Assembly: GCA_947168855.1 (NCBI GenBank)
Contig: CAMVNO010000004.1
Coordinates: forward strand, 124,001-188,000
Length of the DNA: 64,000 nucleotides
Direction of reading: 5' to 3'
Source of the DNA: an uncultured Clostridia bacterium
Lineage (GTDB): Bacteria; Bacillota; Clostridia; Christensenellales; CAG-138
The position numbers and the translations under genes were made by a program. Below are positions 26,375 to 34,482 of the stretch, one piece after another. The notes below the pieces were generated by a model. The model was not told the DNA's origin, searched no databases, and saw nothing but the letters and a program-made list of their open reading frames with translations. Every line of letters starts with the position of its first letter. Position 1 is the stretch's first letter.

Positions 26375-27328
26375 TTATTCCGTTTCGCACGCGATCGTGC
26401 CGTCGTCGCCGATCGTGATGCGGACGCCGTTGTGCGTCGACGCCTCGAGCGTTTTCAGCGGGCGGTTTTCCGTGCAGAACACGTGCGGGACCGACGACTG
26501 CAGCATGGCGACGACCTGCTCGTTCGGACGATCCTTTCCGCCGCGCGGATCGCTCTGGCAGGAGATGACCGCGACCGACGGCGAAAGCTTTCGAAGCAGC
26601 GGCGCCGTCATGGACTTCGGATCCCCGTGATGCGGCAGCTTCAGAACGTCGATGTGTCCGACCGGTTCGTCCTCCCAGTCCGAAGCATAGCGGTCGCCGG
26701 TGATCAGCACGCTTCTGCCCGCGCAGTCGAACCGCAGCATCACGCTCGATACGTTTCGCTGCTTTGCCGCTTTGAACACCTCGTCCGAGTCAATCGGCTC
26801 GTTCCGGTACAGCGCATCGAACACGCGCCGCTGCCGTTCGGCAATCTCCGCTTTCGGCAGGATCGCCGTCACGGACAGGTTTTCCGTCAGCCGTTCCGTT
26901 CCCGCCGCGACGGTCGAACACGCACAGCCGCCTGCCTTCGCCGCATCCGTCACGTCCCGGAAGTTGTTCAGCATGGTCCGGATGCCGTTCTGCGTCTTGT
27001 CCGTCGAGCGATACGGCGGCGAGATCCAAAGGGCGTCCTCCGGCGGCAGATACAGCGCGAAAAGCCGTTCGGTCGGAATCGCGCCGAGGATCCGCTGTGC
27101 GCCGCCGATGTGGTCGATGTGCAGATGCGTCAGATACATCCGGTCGATGCGATCCACACCGCGCGCCTTGAGAAAGTAGATCGCTTCCTTGCGGAGCGAG
27201 CCCTCGGCGGGCTCCAGAAACGGTCTGCCGCAGTCCACGAAAACCGTGTATTCCGGCAGCCCCTCTCGGAATTCCCGTATCAGAATTGCGTCGCCGTCGC
27301 CGACGTTGCAAAAGAAAACTTCCAGCAT
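26375..27328 (-). CDS. MBL-fold hydrolase, ComEC/Rec2-like soluble domain
   Basis: A 317-aa metallo-beta-lactamase-fold protein. NVGDGDAILIRE at the N-terminus and YLTHLHIDHIGG carry the HxHxDH metal site; VLITGD and KLPHHGDPKS supply the remaining Asp and His. This arrangement is typical of the catalytic domain found at the end of ComEC and in free-standing homologues with nuclease or phosphodiesterase activity. There are no membrane segments. It starts three bases after the stop of the membrane protein gene upstream. Substrate unknown. Confidence 0.75.
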   Translation of the reverse strand: MLEVFFCNVGDGDAILIREFREGLPEYTVFVDCGRPFLEPAEGSLRKEAIYFLKARGVDRIDRMYLTHLHIDHIGGAQRILGAIPTERLFALYLPPEDALWISPPYRSTDKTQNGIRTMLNNFRDVTDAAKAGGCACSTVAAGTERLTENLSVTAILPKAEIAERQRRVFDALYRNEPIDSDEVFKAAKQRNVSSVMLRFDCAGRSVLITGDRYASDWEDEPVGHIDVLKLPHHGDPKSMTAPLLRKLSPSVAVISCQSDPRGGKDRPNEQVVAMLQSSVPHVFCTENRPLKTLEASTHNGVRITIGDDGTIACETE

Positions 27329-27331
27329 GGC

Positions 27332-27874
27332 TTAGGTTTGGTAGTAGGACGGACGATTCGGCGCCTTCTCCTGTTCTTTTTTCTGCTTGTTCCGAATACG
27401 GTGCCAAATCAGAAACGCCGGCACGCCGCCGCACACGGCCGACAGCAGCAGCGGCAGACCCAGAAGCATCCAAAAGAGCGTGTACTCCGTCTTTGCGTCC
27501 GACCAGTCGATCAAAAGCAGCTCCGCCAGCATGATCAGCACCAGCATGACTGCCATGAAGATGTATGCGCACGGTACAAGACGCTTGTTCTCGCCGCGAA
27601 ACGCGAACATCAGCAGCACGCACGGCACGCTTCCGGCGAGCGCCGGAATGAGGTATTGCAGTACATTCTGCCAAAACGTCGGAATGCCAGAAAACGCTTC
27701 ATGCAGCGGATCGAGCAGTAAAAGGTATGCCGCGACATACACGCCGGCAAAGAGCAGCGCCAGTAAAAATGCGTATAGGAACGTCGCGCTTTTCGGCTTG
27801 CCGTTTTCATCCAAAAACAGCGCGCGCGTAAAGCTGTCAACCCATCTTTGCAGTTTGGAGCGTTCCTTTGCCAT
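27332..27874 (-). CDS. Small integral membrane protein, four predicted helices
   Basis: A 180-aa protein. The N-terminus is basic and amphipathic (KERSKLQRWVDSFTRALF), four hydrophobic segments follow (about 30-52, 68-90, 100-122 and 135-158), and the tail is very basic (HRIRNKQKKEQEK). I do not recognise the family. The gene is tightly coupled to the MBL hydrolase downstream and lies 56 bases after the binding-protein gene, across a strong hairpin. Confidence 0.6.
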   Translation of the reverse strand: MAKERSKLQRWVDSFTRALFLDENGKPKSATFLYAFLLALLFAGVYVAAYLLLLDPLHEAFSGIPTFWQNVLQYLIPALAGSVPCVLLMFAFRGENKRLVPCAYIFMAVMLVLIMLAELLLIDWSDAKTEYTLFWMLLGLPLLLSAVCGGVPAFLIWHRIRNKQKKEQEKAPNRPSYYQT

Positions 27875-27888
27875 ACAAATCCTCGGAT

Positions 27889-27919
27889 GTCCCGCGGAGC
27901 GCGCAATGCTCCGCGGGAC
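27889..27919 (-). terminator. Perfect 12-bp hairpin between binding-protein and membrane-protein genes
   Basis: GTCCCGCGGAGC pairs with GCTCCGCGGGAC around seven bases. No T-run follows on the minus strand, so it more likely stabilises the upstream mRNA 3' end or partly attenuates transcription than terminates it. Confidence 0.4.
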
Positions 27920-27930
27920 GTTTCGTTCGG

Positions 27931-29229
27931 TTATCGGGTGCTGTTCCAGAGGTTCCAGTAAGCCTTGACATTCGGGTAGTTTGCATAGATCTTCGCAAAG
28001 TCCGGCACAGTCAGATTGACCTCCTCATATGTGATGCCGGACTTCTCATAGGTGACGTCATCACGCACGGACCAGTGGCCGAGCTTGTCGAAGGCCTGAT
28101 AGCAGCCGCTCACGCCGTCCGCATCACCCATCAGGAACCGGATATACAGACGTGCGCCTGCCGGGTTGTCGCAGTTGCCGACGACATAGGAGTAAGCCGC
28201 CGCATCCTGCGCGGTGTAGGGCTCGAGGCCCGTAACCCACGCGATGTCCATGCCGTTTTCACCCTGCGCCTGCTTGGAATTGTCCAGCTTCGACGCGGAG
28301 CAAAGTCCCAGCGTCGGACCGTTGACGGAGTCGTTCACCGCCTCGACCACCGCGTCGCCGTCCGCCAGCGGCGTGATCGTCATCTGCGAGAAGCGCCAGA
28401 ACAGCTCGACGCCCGCGTTGTTCTCCGGCAATTCCATAACGCCCGGGGTGTTTTTCAGATGCTCGTGATAGGTGAACACGAGCGGCTCGCCGTACTGTTT
28501 TTCATACTGCGCCTGCAGCTTATCGCCGTCGACGATCAGCTGCGCCCACAGCGCCGCGTAGGAAGGCGCGGTGATGTCCTTCGAGTAAATCGTCCAGAAC
28601 TGCGTGGAGTTTCCGCTCGCATCCTTATAGGACTGGGTGTCGACGTTGTAGCCCTCGACGATGTCCCACCAGCTCTCGATCGGAACCTTGTCATACATGC
28701 GCGTATTGTAGAACCACGGGTTGAATGTGGAATACAGCGGCAGACCGTAGGCGATCAGATCGTCCGAGATATGCTCGCAGATGTCCGCGGGATAGTAGAC
28801 CTTTACGAGGTCCCAGAGCACCAGCTCGTTGTAGATCTCGCCGGACGAGTCCTTGACCATCAGCACGTCCGCCATCGGATTTCCGCTTTCCGCTTCCATC
28901 TCGATCTTCTTCATGACCGTGTTGGTGTCGCAGGAGATGTATTCGAAGTTCAGATCCGGATAGACGCGCTGAATCTTTTTGCGCGCGGTATCGGCGTCCG
29001 CGGTCGTCGCATAGATCGTGATCGTGCCGCCCTCCGCCTTTGCCATTTCATACAGCTCGTCCGTCGTCATATGATTCCAATCGATGCCGTCCTCGCCGAT
29101 GACGTCGATCGCCGCTCTGCCGGTCTTGGGCTGTCCGTCGTCCGACGGACCTTCCTGTCCGCCGCCCGAGCACGCCGCAAGCGAAAGAACCATGGTCAGT
29201 GCAAGAAGGATTGCAAGAAGCTTTTTCAT
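27931..29229 (-). CDS. ABC transporter substrate-binding lipoprotein (Fbp/Afu-like family)
   Basis: A 432-aa extracellular solute-binding protein. The lipobox LAAC gives lipid-modified Cys20, followed by a Gly/Ser-rich linker and a two-lobed binding fold (GGTITIYATTADADTARKK, PMADVLMVKDS, SYSYVVGNCDNPAGARLYIRFL). It is clustered with a fused two-domain permease and an ATPase in the order of Fbp/Afu-type importers. That family includes iron(III) binders and the AfuA type, which binds cyclic sugar phosphates. The conserved tyrosine pair of iron binders was not obvious. The neighbouring HAD hydrolase and shared operator favour a phosphorylated organic substrate; this is inference. Confidence 0.75.
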   Translation of the reverse strand: MKKLLAILLALTMVLSLAACSGGGQEGPSDDGQPKTGRAAIDVIGEDGIDWNHMTTDELYEMAKAEGGTITIYATTADADTARKKIQRVYPDLNFEYISCDTNTVMKKIEMEAESGNPMADVLMVKDSSGEIYNELVLWDLVKVYYPADICEHISDDLIAYGLPLYSTFNPWFYNTRMYDKVPIESWWDIVEGYNVDTQSYKDASGNSTQFWTIYSKDITAPSYAALWAQLIVDGDKLQAQYEKQYGEPLVFTYHEHLKNTPGVMELPENNAGVELFWRFSQMTITPLADGDAVVEAVNDSVNGPTLGLCSASKLDNSKQAQGENGMDIAWVTGLEPYTAQDAAAYSYVVGNCDNPAGARLYIRFLMGDADGVSGCYQAFDKLGHWSVRDDVTYEKSGITYEEVNLTVPDFAKIYANYPNVKAYWNLWNSTR

Positions 29230-29273
29230 GTGTATACATTCCTTTCTGTGAGTTGTTCGGAAGGGCTTGACCG

Positions 29274-30431
29274 TCAGTCGTCGACGCCCGCCTTATGCTT
29301 GGTCTTGGCAAACTTGATCAGACGACCCGTCTTCTTATTATATACATTCATGCGGCCCGGATGCAAGACGACAAATACTTCCTGATTCATGTCATACTCT
29401 ACCAGACCGACCTGAATCGCAAGGAACTCGACGCTTCCGACCGTCAGCGTGATCAGCGTTTCGCTGCCCGCCGGTTGGTTGGCGTAGACCTTTGCCGCGA
29501 CCGTGTTCTTATGATGCGGATCCTCGGTGTAAATATCGACCATCTCTGGACGCAGACCGAGCACGCATTCAAACTCCTCGCCTTCGGGAATCTCCTCGTC
29601 CAGCTTCAGCGTTTCATGCGCGAACACATAGGTGCCGAACTCGCTGGTGACCGAAAGCGTGTCGCCGTTGTAAACGCCCTTCGCGTCGATGAAGTTGATG
29701 CGCGGGTTGCCGATAAAGTCCGCCGCCTGCAGATCGATCGGGTTGGTGTACAAGCCCAGCGGGGTATCGATCTGGGAGATCTCGCCCTCCTTGAACAGCG
29801 CGATCTTCGTGGACATCGTCAGCGCTTCGACTTGATCGTGCGTGACGTAGATGATCGTGGTGCCGGTCTCCTTGTGAAGACGCTTCAATTCCGCGCGCAT
29901 GTCGATGCGAAGACGGGCGTCGAGGTTAGAAAGCGGCTCGTCCAGAAGCAGGAGCTTCGGGCTCGACGCGATCGCGCGGGCAATTGCAACACGCTGCTGC
30001 TGCCCGCCGGAAAGCTCGTTCGGATAGCGATCGCGATACTCTTCGATGCGCATGGTTTTCAGCGCGCGCATGACCGTTTCCTCGATCTCCGCTTTCTTCA
30101 TCTTTTTGATTTTCAGACCGAATGCGACGTTCTGGAACACCGTCATGTGCGGCCACAGCGCGTAGCTCTGGAACACGAGGTTGAGCCCGCGCTTACTGGG
30201 TGCTTCATAGAACGCGGCGTCCGCGTCGATGATCGGCTTGTCGTCGATCGTCATGGTGCCGTGCTGCGGCTTTTCGAGACCGGAAACAACGCGCAGCGTG
30301 GTGGTTTTGCCGCAGCCGGACGGTCCCAGAAGCGTCATAAAGTCGCCGTCCTCGATCGTGAGGTTGATGTCGCGCAGAACATGGTTCTCGCCGTAGAATT
30401 TATCGATATGACTTAATACGATCTTGCTCAT
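29274..30431 (-). CDS. ABC transporter ATP-binding protein (MalK/FbpC-like)
   Basis: A 385-aa ATPase with Walker A GPSGCGKTTT (36-45), the LSGGQQQRVAIARA signature, Walker B LLLLDEPLSNLDA and the switch His in THDQ. A C-terminal regulatory extension of TOBE type is present from about 240. It energises the adjacent permease. The ATG at 30431 is preferred over a TTG two codons upstream because GAAAGGA is at the right distance. Genes run HAD, permease, ATPase, binding protein, with gaps of 30-45 bases. Confidence 0.85.
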   Translation of the reverse strand: MSKIVLSHIDKFYGENHVLRDINLTIEDGDFMTLLGPSGCGKTTTLRVVSGLEKPQHGTMTIDDKPIIDADAAFYEAPSKRGLNLVFQSYALWPHMTVFQNVAFGLKIKKMKKAEIEETVMRALKTMRIEEYRDRYPNELSGGQQQRVAIARAIASSPKLLLLDEPLSNLDARLRIDMRAELKRLHKETGTTIIYVTHDQVEALTMSTKIALFKEGEISQIDTPLGLYTNPIDLQAADFIGNPRINFIDAKGVYNGDTLSVTSEFGTYVFAHETLKLDEEIPEGEEFECVLGLRPEMVDIYTEDPHHKNTVAAKVYANQPAGSETLITLTVGSVEFLAIQVGLVEYDMNQEVFVVLHPGRMNVYNKKTGRLIKFAKTKHKAGVDD

Positions 30432-30461
30432 GGTCAAATCCTTTCTGTATGTCCGTAATGG

Positions 30462-32303
30462 TTACATGCTCTTGCTGACGTTGCCGCCGAACCGATCCGC
30501 GATCTGGTTGGTAACGAGGATAAACACGATGATGACGATGCAGATCGCGTCAGCCACCTGCGGCATCGCTTCCTTGGAATAGTCGAATGCAAGGAACGAC
30601 AATGTGTAGTTCTTCGGCGTCATCAGAATCGCGATCAGGTCCAATTCCTTTGCGATGCTGATGAAGGAAAGGAGGAAGCCCGAAAGGAAACCGTTCTTTG
30701 CGAGCGGAATGACGATGCTGCCGATGCGCCGCCAGAAGCCCGCGCCGTTGATCGTTGCCGCTTCCTCGAGTTCCACGGAGATCTGCATCATGTTCGAGGA
30801 ACCGGAACGGCTTGCGAACGGGAAATGCTTGACGATCGAAACGATCAGAATCAGCAGGAACGTGCCGTACAGCGACGGGATCAGTCCGCCGAGCCGCGGC
30901 TGGCTGAACATGGCGAAGTAGATCGCCGAGAACGCCACGCCCGGCATCAAGTACGGGATGAAGATCAGCTGCTCGACTGCGTTGCCGTACCACTTGCCTC
31001 TGCCGCGGGTGGTGATATACCCGAAGAACTGACCGAAGACCGCGGTGATCAGCGACGCGATCAGCGAGAGCTTGACGGTATTCAGAAGCGCTCTGCCGAA
31101 TTCGGAATTGCGGAACAGTCCGCTTTGGTTGAACGCGGGGTTCGGCGCGTTCTGCAGCTCGCCGATCCATGCGTACAGCGTGAGGTTGTCGAGTCCGTAG
31201 CCGCCGCCCGGCACGATCTGGAACGACTCCATAACGAGGAAGAACACCGGCATGACCATTGCCGCCACAAGGAACAGCACGATCACGATCGTCATCGGCC
31301 ACTTGGCGCCGCGCAGCGGAATGAGGTTCGAGCGCGTGCCCTTGCCGCCGATCGTCGCGTACGATTTGCGCGTGCCGATCAGGCGCTGATTGACGATGAT
31401 CGTGCCCGCCGCGAGCAGGATCATCAGGATGGACATTGCGTAGCCGACACCTTTCGGACTGTTGTTGATGAAGTCCTTCATGCGGGTCGCCAGCACATAG
31501 AACGGCGTGCCGTCCGGATTGTTGCCGCCGAGGCGCGCCGCAACGCCGTAGGTGCCGATCGACTTAGAGATCGTCATGATCGTTGCGGAGAGGATGGAGG
31601 GCAGGATCAGCGGCAGCGTGATGCTCTTCAGAATCTGCGCCTTGCTGGCGCCCTGGATCTCGCCCATTTCCTCCAGCTCGGAGTTGATCGAGCGCAGCGC
31701 GCCGGACGCCATGATGTAGGAGAAGGCGTAGTAATGCAGCGTCATGACGAGAATGATCGGGATAAAGCCGGACGCCAGCGCATCCGGCACGGGTATGCCT
31801 AAACTCGACAGCACGCCGTTGCCGCCCATCGACGGATTGCGGAAGATCGTCATCCACGAAAGCGCCTTGCACCACGACGGGATCATGTACGGGATCAGAA
31901 TCAGCGCGGACAAAAGCCCCTTTGCGGGGATGTCGGTGCGCACCATCAGCCACGCCATCAGCGCGCCGAGCGGCACGGAAAACACCGTGACGAACGCGCC
32001 GATGATCAGCGAGTTGCGAAGCGGCACCCACAGGATCGTCTTGGTCAGCGGGCTTGCCAGCAGGTACTTCCAATACCAGAGCGTATAATCGCCGACCTTT
32101 GCGCCAGGGATGTTCCGAAGCTCCGACTTCGCCACGACGAACGTGTTCTGCACCATGGACAGAAGCGGAATGATGATCGTAATGAACAACAGGATCAGCG
32201 TAAAGAACACGATCATGTTGAACGGATTCCCGATCACGCTCAGGAGTTGGTTTTTGAACCGCTTCCCTGTCATTTTAGGACGTTTCCATCCTTTCTTTGC
32301 CAT
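30462..32303 (-). CDS. ABC transporter permease, fused two-domain (FbpB/AfuB-like)
   Basis: A 613-aa membrane protein made of two permease domains in tandem, each with about six helices. Each half has an EAA-type loop that contacts the ATPase: ELEEMGEIQGASKAQ in the first and ELEEAATINGAGFWRR in the second. Fusion of both permease units is typical of Fbp/Afu/Sfu-type importers. The N-terminus is basic and cytoplasmic. The RBS GGGAGG lies eight bases upstream. It forms one importer with the two genes downstream. Confidence 0.85.
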   Translation of the reverse strand: MAKKGWKRPKMTGKRFKNQLLSVIGNPFNMIVFFTLILLFITIIIPLLSMVQNTFVVAKSELRNIPGAKVGDYTLWYWKYLLASPLTKTILWVPLRNSLIIGAFVTVFSVPLGALMAWLMVRTDIPAKGLLSALILIPYMIPSWCKALSWMTIFRNPSMGGNGVLSSLGIPVPDALASGFIPIILVMTLHYYAFSYIMASGALRSINSELEEMGEIQGASKAQILKSITLPLILPSILSATIMTISKSIGTYGVAARLGGNNPDGTPFYVLATRMKDFINNSPKGVGYAMSILMILLAAGTIIVNQRLIGTRKSYATIGGKGTRSNLIPLRGAKWPMTIVIVLFLVAAMVMPVFFLVMESFQIVPGGGYGLDNLTLYAWIGELQNAPNPAFNQSGLFRNSEFGRALLNTVKLSLIASLITAVFGQFFGYITTRGRGKWYGNAVEQLIFIPYLMPGVAFSAIYFAMFSQPRLGGLIPSLYGTFLLILIVSIVKHFPFASRSGSSNMMQISVELEEAATINGAGFWRRIGSIVIPLAKNGFLSGFLLSFISIAKELDLIAILMTPKNYTLSFLAFDYSKEAMPQVADAICIVIIVFILVTNQIADRFGGNVSKSM

Positions 32304-32345
32304 CTTTTGACCTCCCTTTCTATCCGAAGTTCTTCGGAAACGGTC

Positions 32346-33104
32346 TCAGTTCTCTGCTTCCCGTTCCTTTTTAAGAAGCGTATAAACGTCGTAGATATCG
32401 GTGATCTGGTAATCGGGCTCGACGTCGTACTTGCCGAGATCCTTCTGCGGCGTTAAGAATGAATTGATCTTGAACACGCGCCCGAAGCCCATTCTGCGGG
32501 GACCGACCACATCGCGCGAGAGCGTGTCGCCGACGAACGCGCATTCGGACGGATCAAGGTTCGCCTGATTCAGCGCAACGCGGAAGACGTTGGGATGCGG
32601 CTTGCGGTAGCCCGTGATCGACGAAAGCGTGATGTCGTCGAAATACTGGCGCACGCCGTACTTTTTCAGCGTTTCAAACACCTGAAAGAGGCTCCCCGTA
32701 TTGCTGACGACCGCGATGTACATGCCGAGATCCTCCTTGAGCGCTTTCAGCATCTCCGCGCCGTGCTCCCGGAGCTTGCGATCGTAAAAGGTCGTCTCCC
32801 ACATGTGCGCGATCTCTTCGCTGATTGCGGCGAGCTTGTCGCGATCGACCGGGATATCCCGAAATCCCCAGTCGCACCAGATTTCCTCCGGCTTCAGCTC
32901 GCGGAGCGTCCGCTCGGAATCCTTCTTGTATGCCTGAATCCCTTCGCCGACGATCTTCCAGAGCGGTTCCGCCTCGTAGGGGACTTCAATGCCATGCTTT
33001 TTGAGAATTCCGTACAGCGCATATGCGGTTGCACGATCGTTTTTCTCGTCGGAATACAGATCTTCGAGCGTTCCGCCCATATCAAACATGACAGCTTTGA
33101 TCAT
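32346..33104 (-). CDS. HAD-superfamily hydrolase 5
   Basis: A 252-aa relative of the four HAD proteins at 5063-8126. Motif I is FDMGGTL, again lacking the second Asp. The cap carries LRELKPEEIW, like the paralogues, and YRKPHPNVFR and FVGDTLSRDVVG complete the active site. It is the first gene of the importer operon, preceded by a strong promoter with a LacI-type operator. A coupled role, dephosphorylating the imported compound or a product of it, is a sensible inference. The substrate is unknown. Confidence 0.75.
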   Translation of the reverse strand: MIKAVMFDMGGTLEDLYSDEKNDRATAYALYGILKKHGIEVPYEAEPLWKIVGEGIQAYKKDSERTLRELKPEEIWCDWGFRDIPVDRDKLAAISEEIAHMWETTFYDRKLREHGAEMLKALKEDLGMYIAVVSNTGSLFQVFETLKKYGVRQYFDDITLSSITGYRKPHPNVFRVALNQANLDPSECAFVGDTLSRDVVGPRRMGFGRVFKINSFLTPQKDLGKYDVEPDYQITDIYDVYTLLKKEREAEN

Positions 33105-33139
33105 TTGCCATCCTCCTCATGCAAAATGGTCTATTTGCA

Positions 33140-33196
33140 GCGCAAACGTTTGCGTTCTTTCGACTTCATATTACCACGCAAACGCCGGATTGTCAA
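33140..33196 (-). promoter_or_regulatory. Promoter and operator of the HAD-ABC importer operon
   Basis: Minus strand: TTGACA (33191-33196), 17 bases, TAATAT (33168-33173). The palindrome CGCAAACGTTTGCG (33141-33154) lies about 13 bases downstream of the -10. The spacer itself holds GCGTTTGCGT, an extra half-site. Confidence 0.85.
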
Positions 33197-33259
33197 TTAT
33201 ATTTATGAAAAAATATACGAATTTCCTGATATTCTTTCGTTCCGACACGTCGGCTTCCC

Positions 33260-33288
33260 TTTTCAAACCGGTCGATCCGTGCTATACT
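33260..33288 (+). promoter_or_regulatory. Possible promoter of the EEP-family gene
   Basis: TTTTCA (33260-33265), 17 bases, TATACT (33283-33288). The -35 is weak. The start codon lies 52 bases downstream. Confidence 0.45.
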
Positions 33289-33290
33289 GC

Positions 33291-33342
33291 AGGTAAATGA
33301 TCGGAGGCAGATCCATAGGTAAATGATCGGAGGCAGATCCAT
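33291..33342 (+). repeat. Perfect tandem duplication of a 26-bp segment carrying the ribosome binding site
   Basis: Bases 33291-33316 and 33317-33342 are identical. Each copy contains GATCGGAGGCAGATCCAT. Only the second ends in a real ATG (33341-33343); the first reads ATA. The result is two equal Shine-Dalgarno sites in front of one start codon. Confidence 0.85.
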
Positions 33343-34396
33343 GAACGCGATTCCGTATGAAAAGCGGGTGCAGCTCGACGCCGAAGTCCCGTCGGCGGGG
33401 CAGTTCGCCGTGATGGCGCGCATCCCGCAGTTTGGCGCGCCGGAGGTATACCGGGCAAGCCTTGCACAGAAACCTGCGCCGGAAACGATCCGCGCCGCCG
33501 TGTTCAACGTGGAGCACGGAACCAGAATCCGCGAGATCGTCTCGTTTCTCGAGGCGTGTCCCGCGCTGCAGAATGCGGACATTCTGTTCGGCAACGAGCT
33601 GGACGACGGCACGGAGCGCAGCGGCAATATCGACGCCTCGCGCAAAATCGCCGAAGCGCTCGGGTATCATTATGCGTACGCGCTCGAATTCATCGAGCTT
33701 GTCAATCCGAACGATCGCAAGGGCTATGAGGGGAACACGCTGTTCTCACGCTGGCCGATCGTCCGCGCCGAGGCGCTGTCGCTGCCGGAGGCGTATAACT
33801 GGTATTTTGACGAGCAGAAACGGATCGGCGCGCGCGTTGCGGTGTTCTGCGAGCTCGATATTGCCGGGACGCGGATCGGCGCCGTTTGCGTGCATCTGGA
33901 AAACCGCACGACACCGGCGCAGCGTGCAAAACAGACCGAAGCAATCCTCGAAAAGGCAGCGGCCGTGTTTCCGGGGCTGCCGGTTCTGATCGGCGGTGAC
34001 TTCAATACAAATGCGTTCGATTACGGCGAATCGGCTGCGCTTTCCGCGTATCAGCGGCAGAAAACCGACGGCGTCGTCGTCGATCCGACGCCTGTCGAAC
34101 CGCTGTTTGCCTGCTTTGAACGGGCGGGCTTCGATTGGCGTTTCTCGAACGGGACCGGCGTTCCCACACGCCGCAGACCGACCGGCGACGGTGTGCTTGC
34201 ACTGCATCTGGACTGGATCTTTGCCCGCGGCATCACCTGCACGCGACACGGCGTCGTCTCCACCCTGATGAAGGACTGCGATTGGGCGGACGCGGCTTCG
34301 CCGCTGCGCGCCGCAGGGTTTTCCGAGCTTTCGGATCACAATGCCGTATGGGCGGATTTCCGTCTTCGCGCACAGCGAGCGCAAGAATCCGGTTGA
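33341..34396 (+). CDS. Endonuclease/exonuclease/phosphatase (EEP) family protein
   Basis: A 351-aa protein with the full EEP active-site set: FNVEHG (Asn56), GNELDDG (Glu86), IGGDFNTN (Asp220, Asn222) and LSDHNAV (Asp332, His333). This superfamily covers nucleases, sphingomyelinases and inositol-polyphosphate 5-phosphatases, and the sequence alone does not place it. No signal peptide is seen, so it should act in the cytoplasm. Start 33341 follows GGAGG. Its stop codon overlaps the -35 region of the mgtC promoter. Confidence 0.75.
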   Translation: MNAIPYEKRVQLDAEVPSAGQFAVMARIPQFGAPEVYRASLAQKPAPETIRAAVFNVEHGTRIREIVSFLEACPALQNADILFGNELDDGTERSGNIDASRKIAEALGYHYAYALEFIELVNPNDRKGYEGNTLFSRWPIVRAEALSLPEAYNWYFDEQKRIGARVAVFCELDIAGTRIGAVCVHLENRTTPAQRAKQTEAILEKAAAVFPGLPVLIGGDFNTNAFDYGESAALSAYQRQKTDGVVVDPTPVEPLFACFERAGFDWRFSNGTGVPTRRRPTGDGVLALHLDWIFARGITCTRHGVVSTLMKDCDWADAASPLRAAGFSELSDHNAVWADFRLRAQRAQESG

Positions 34397-34451
34397 CATT
34401 TCCCGCCGAACGTGATATTATACAGATACACGGAACGCAAACGTTTGCGTT
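34393..34451 (+). promoter_or_regulatory. mgtC promoter with LacI-type operator
   Basis: TTGACA (34393-34398), 17 bases, TATTAT (34416-34421), then the 18-bp palindrome AACGCAAACGTTTGCGTT at 34434-34451. The -35 overlaps the stop codon of the preceding gene. Confidence 0.85.
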
Positions 34452-34482
34452 TTCCAATCCGATTCGGAAAGGCGGCGAAAGT

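Noticed and set aside
27889..27919. Insertion-sequence end
   Set aside because: The 12-bp inverted repeat has no flanking duplication or transposase; it is a simple intergenic hairpin.
33341..34396. Assignment of the EEP protein as an inositol-polyphosphate phosphatase
   Set aside because: Only superfamily motifs are visible; subfamily-specific residues could not be checked, so it was kept as a general EEP call.
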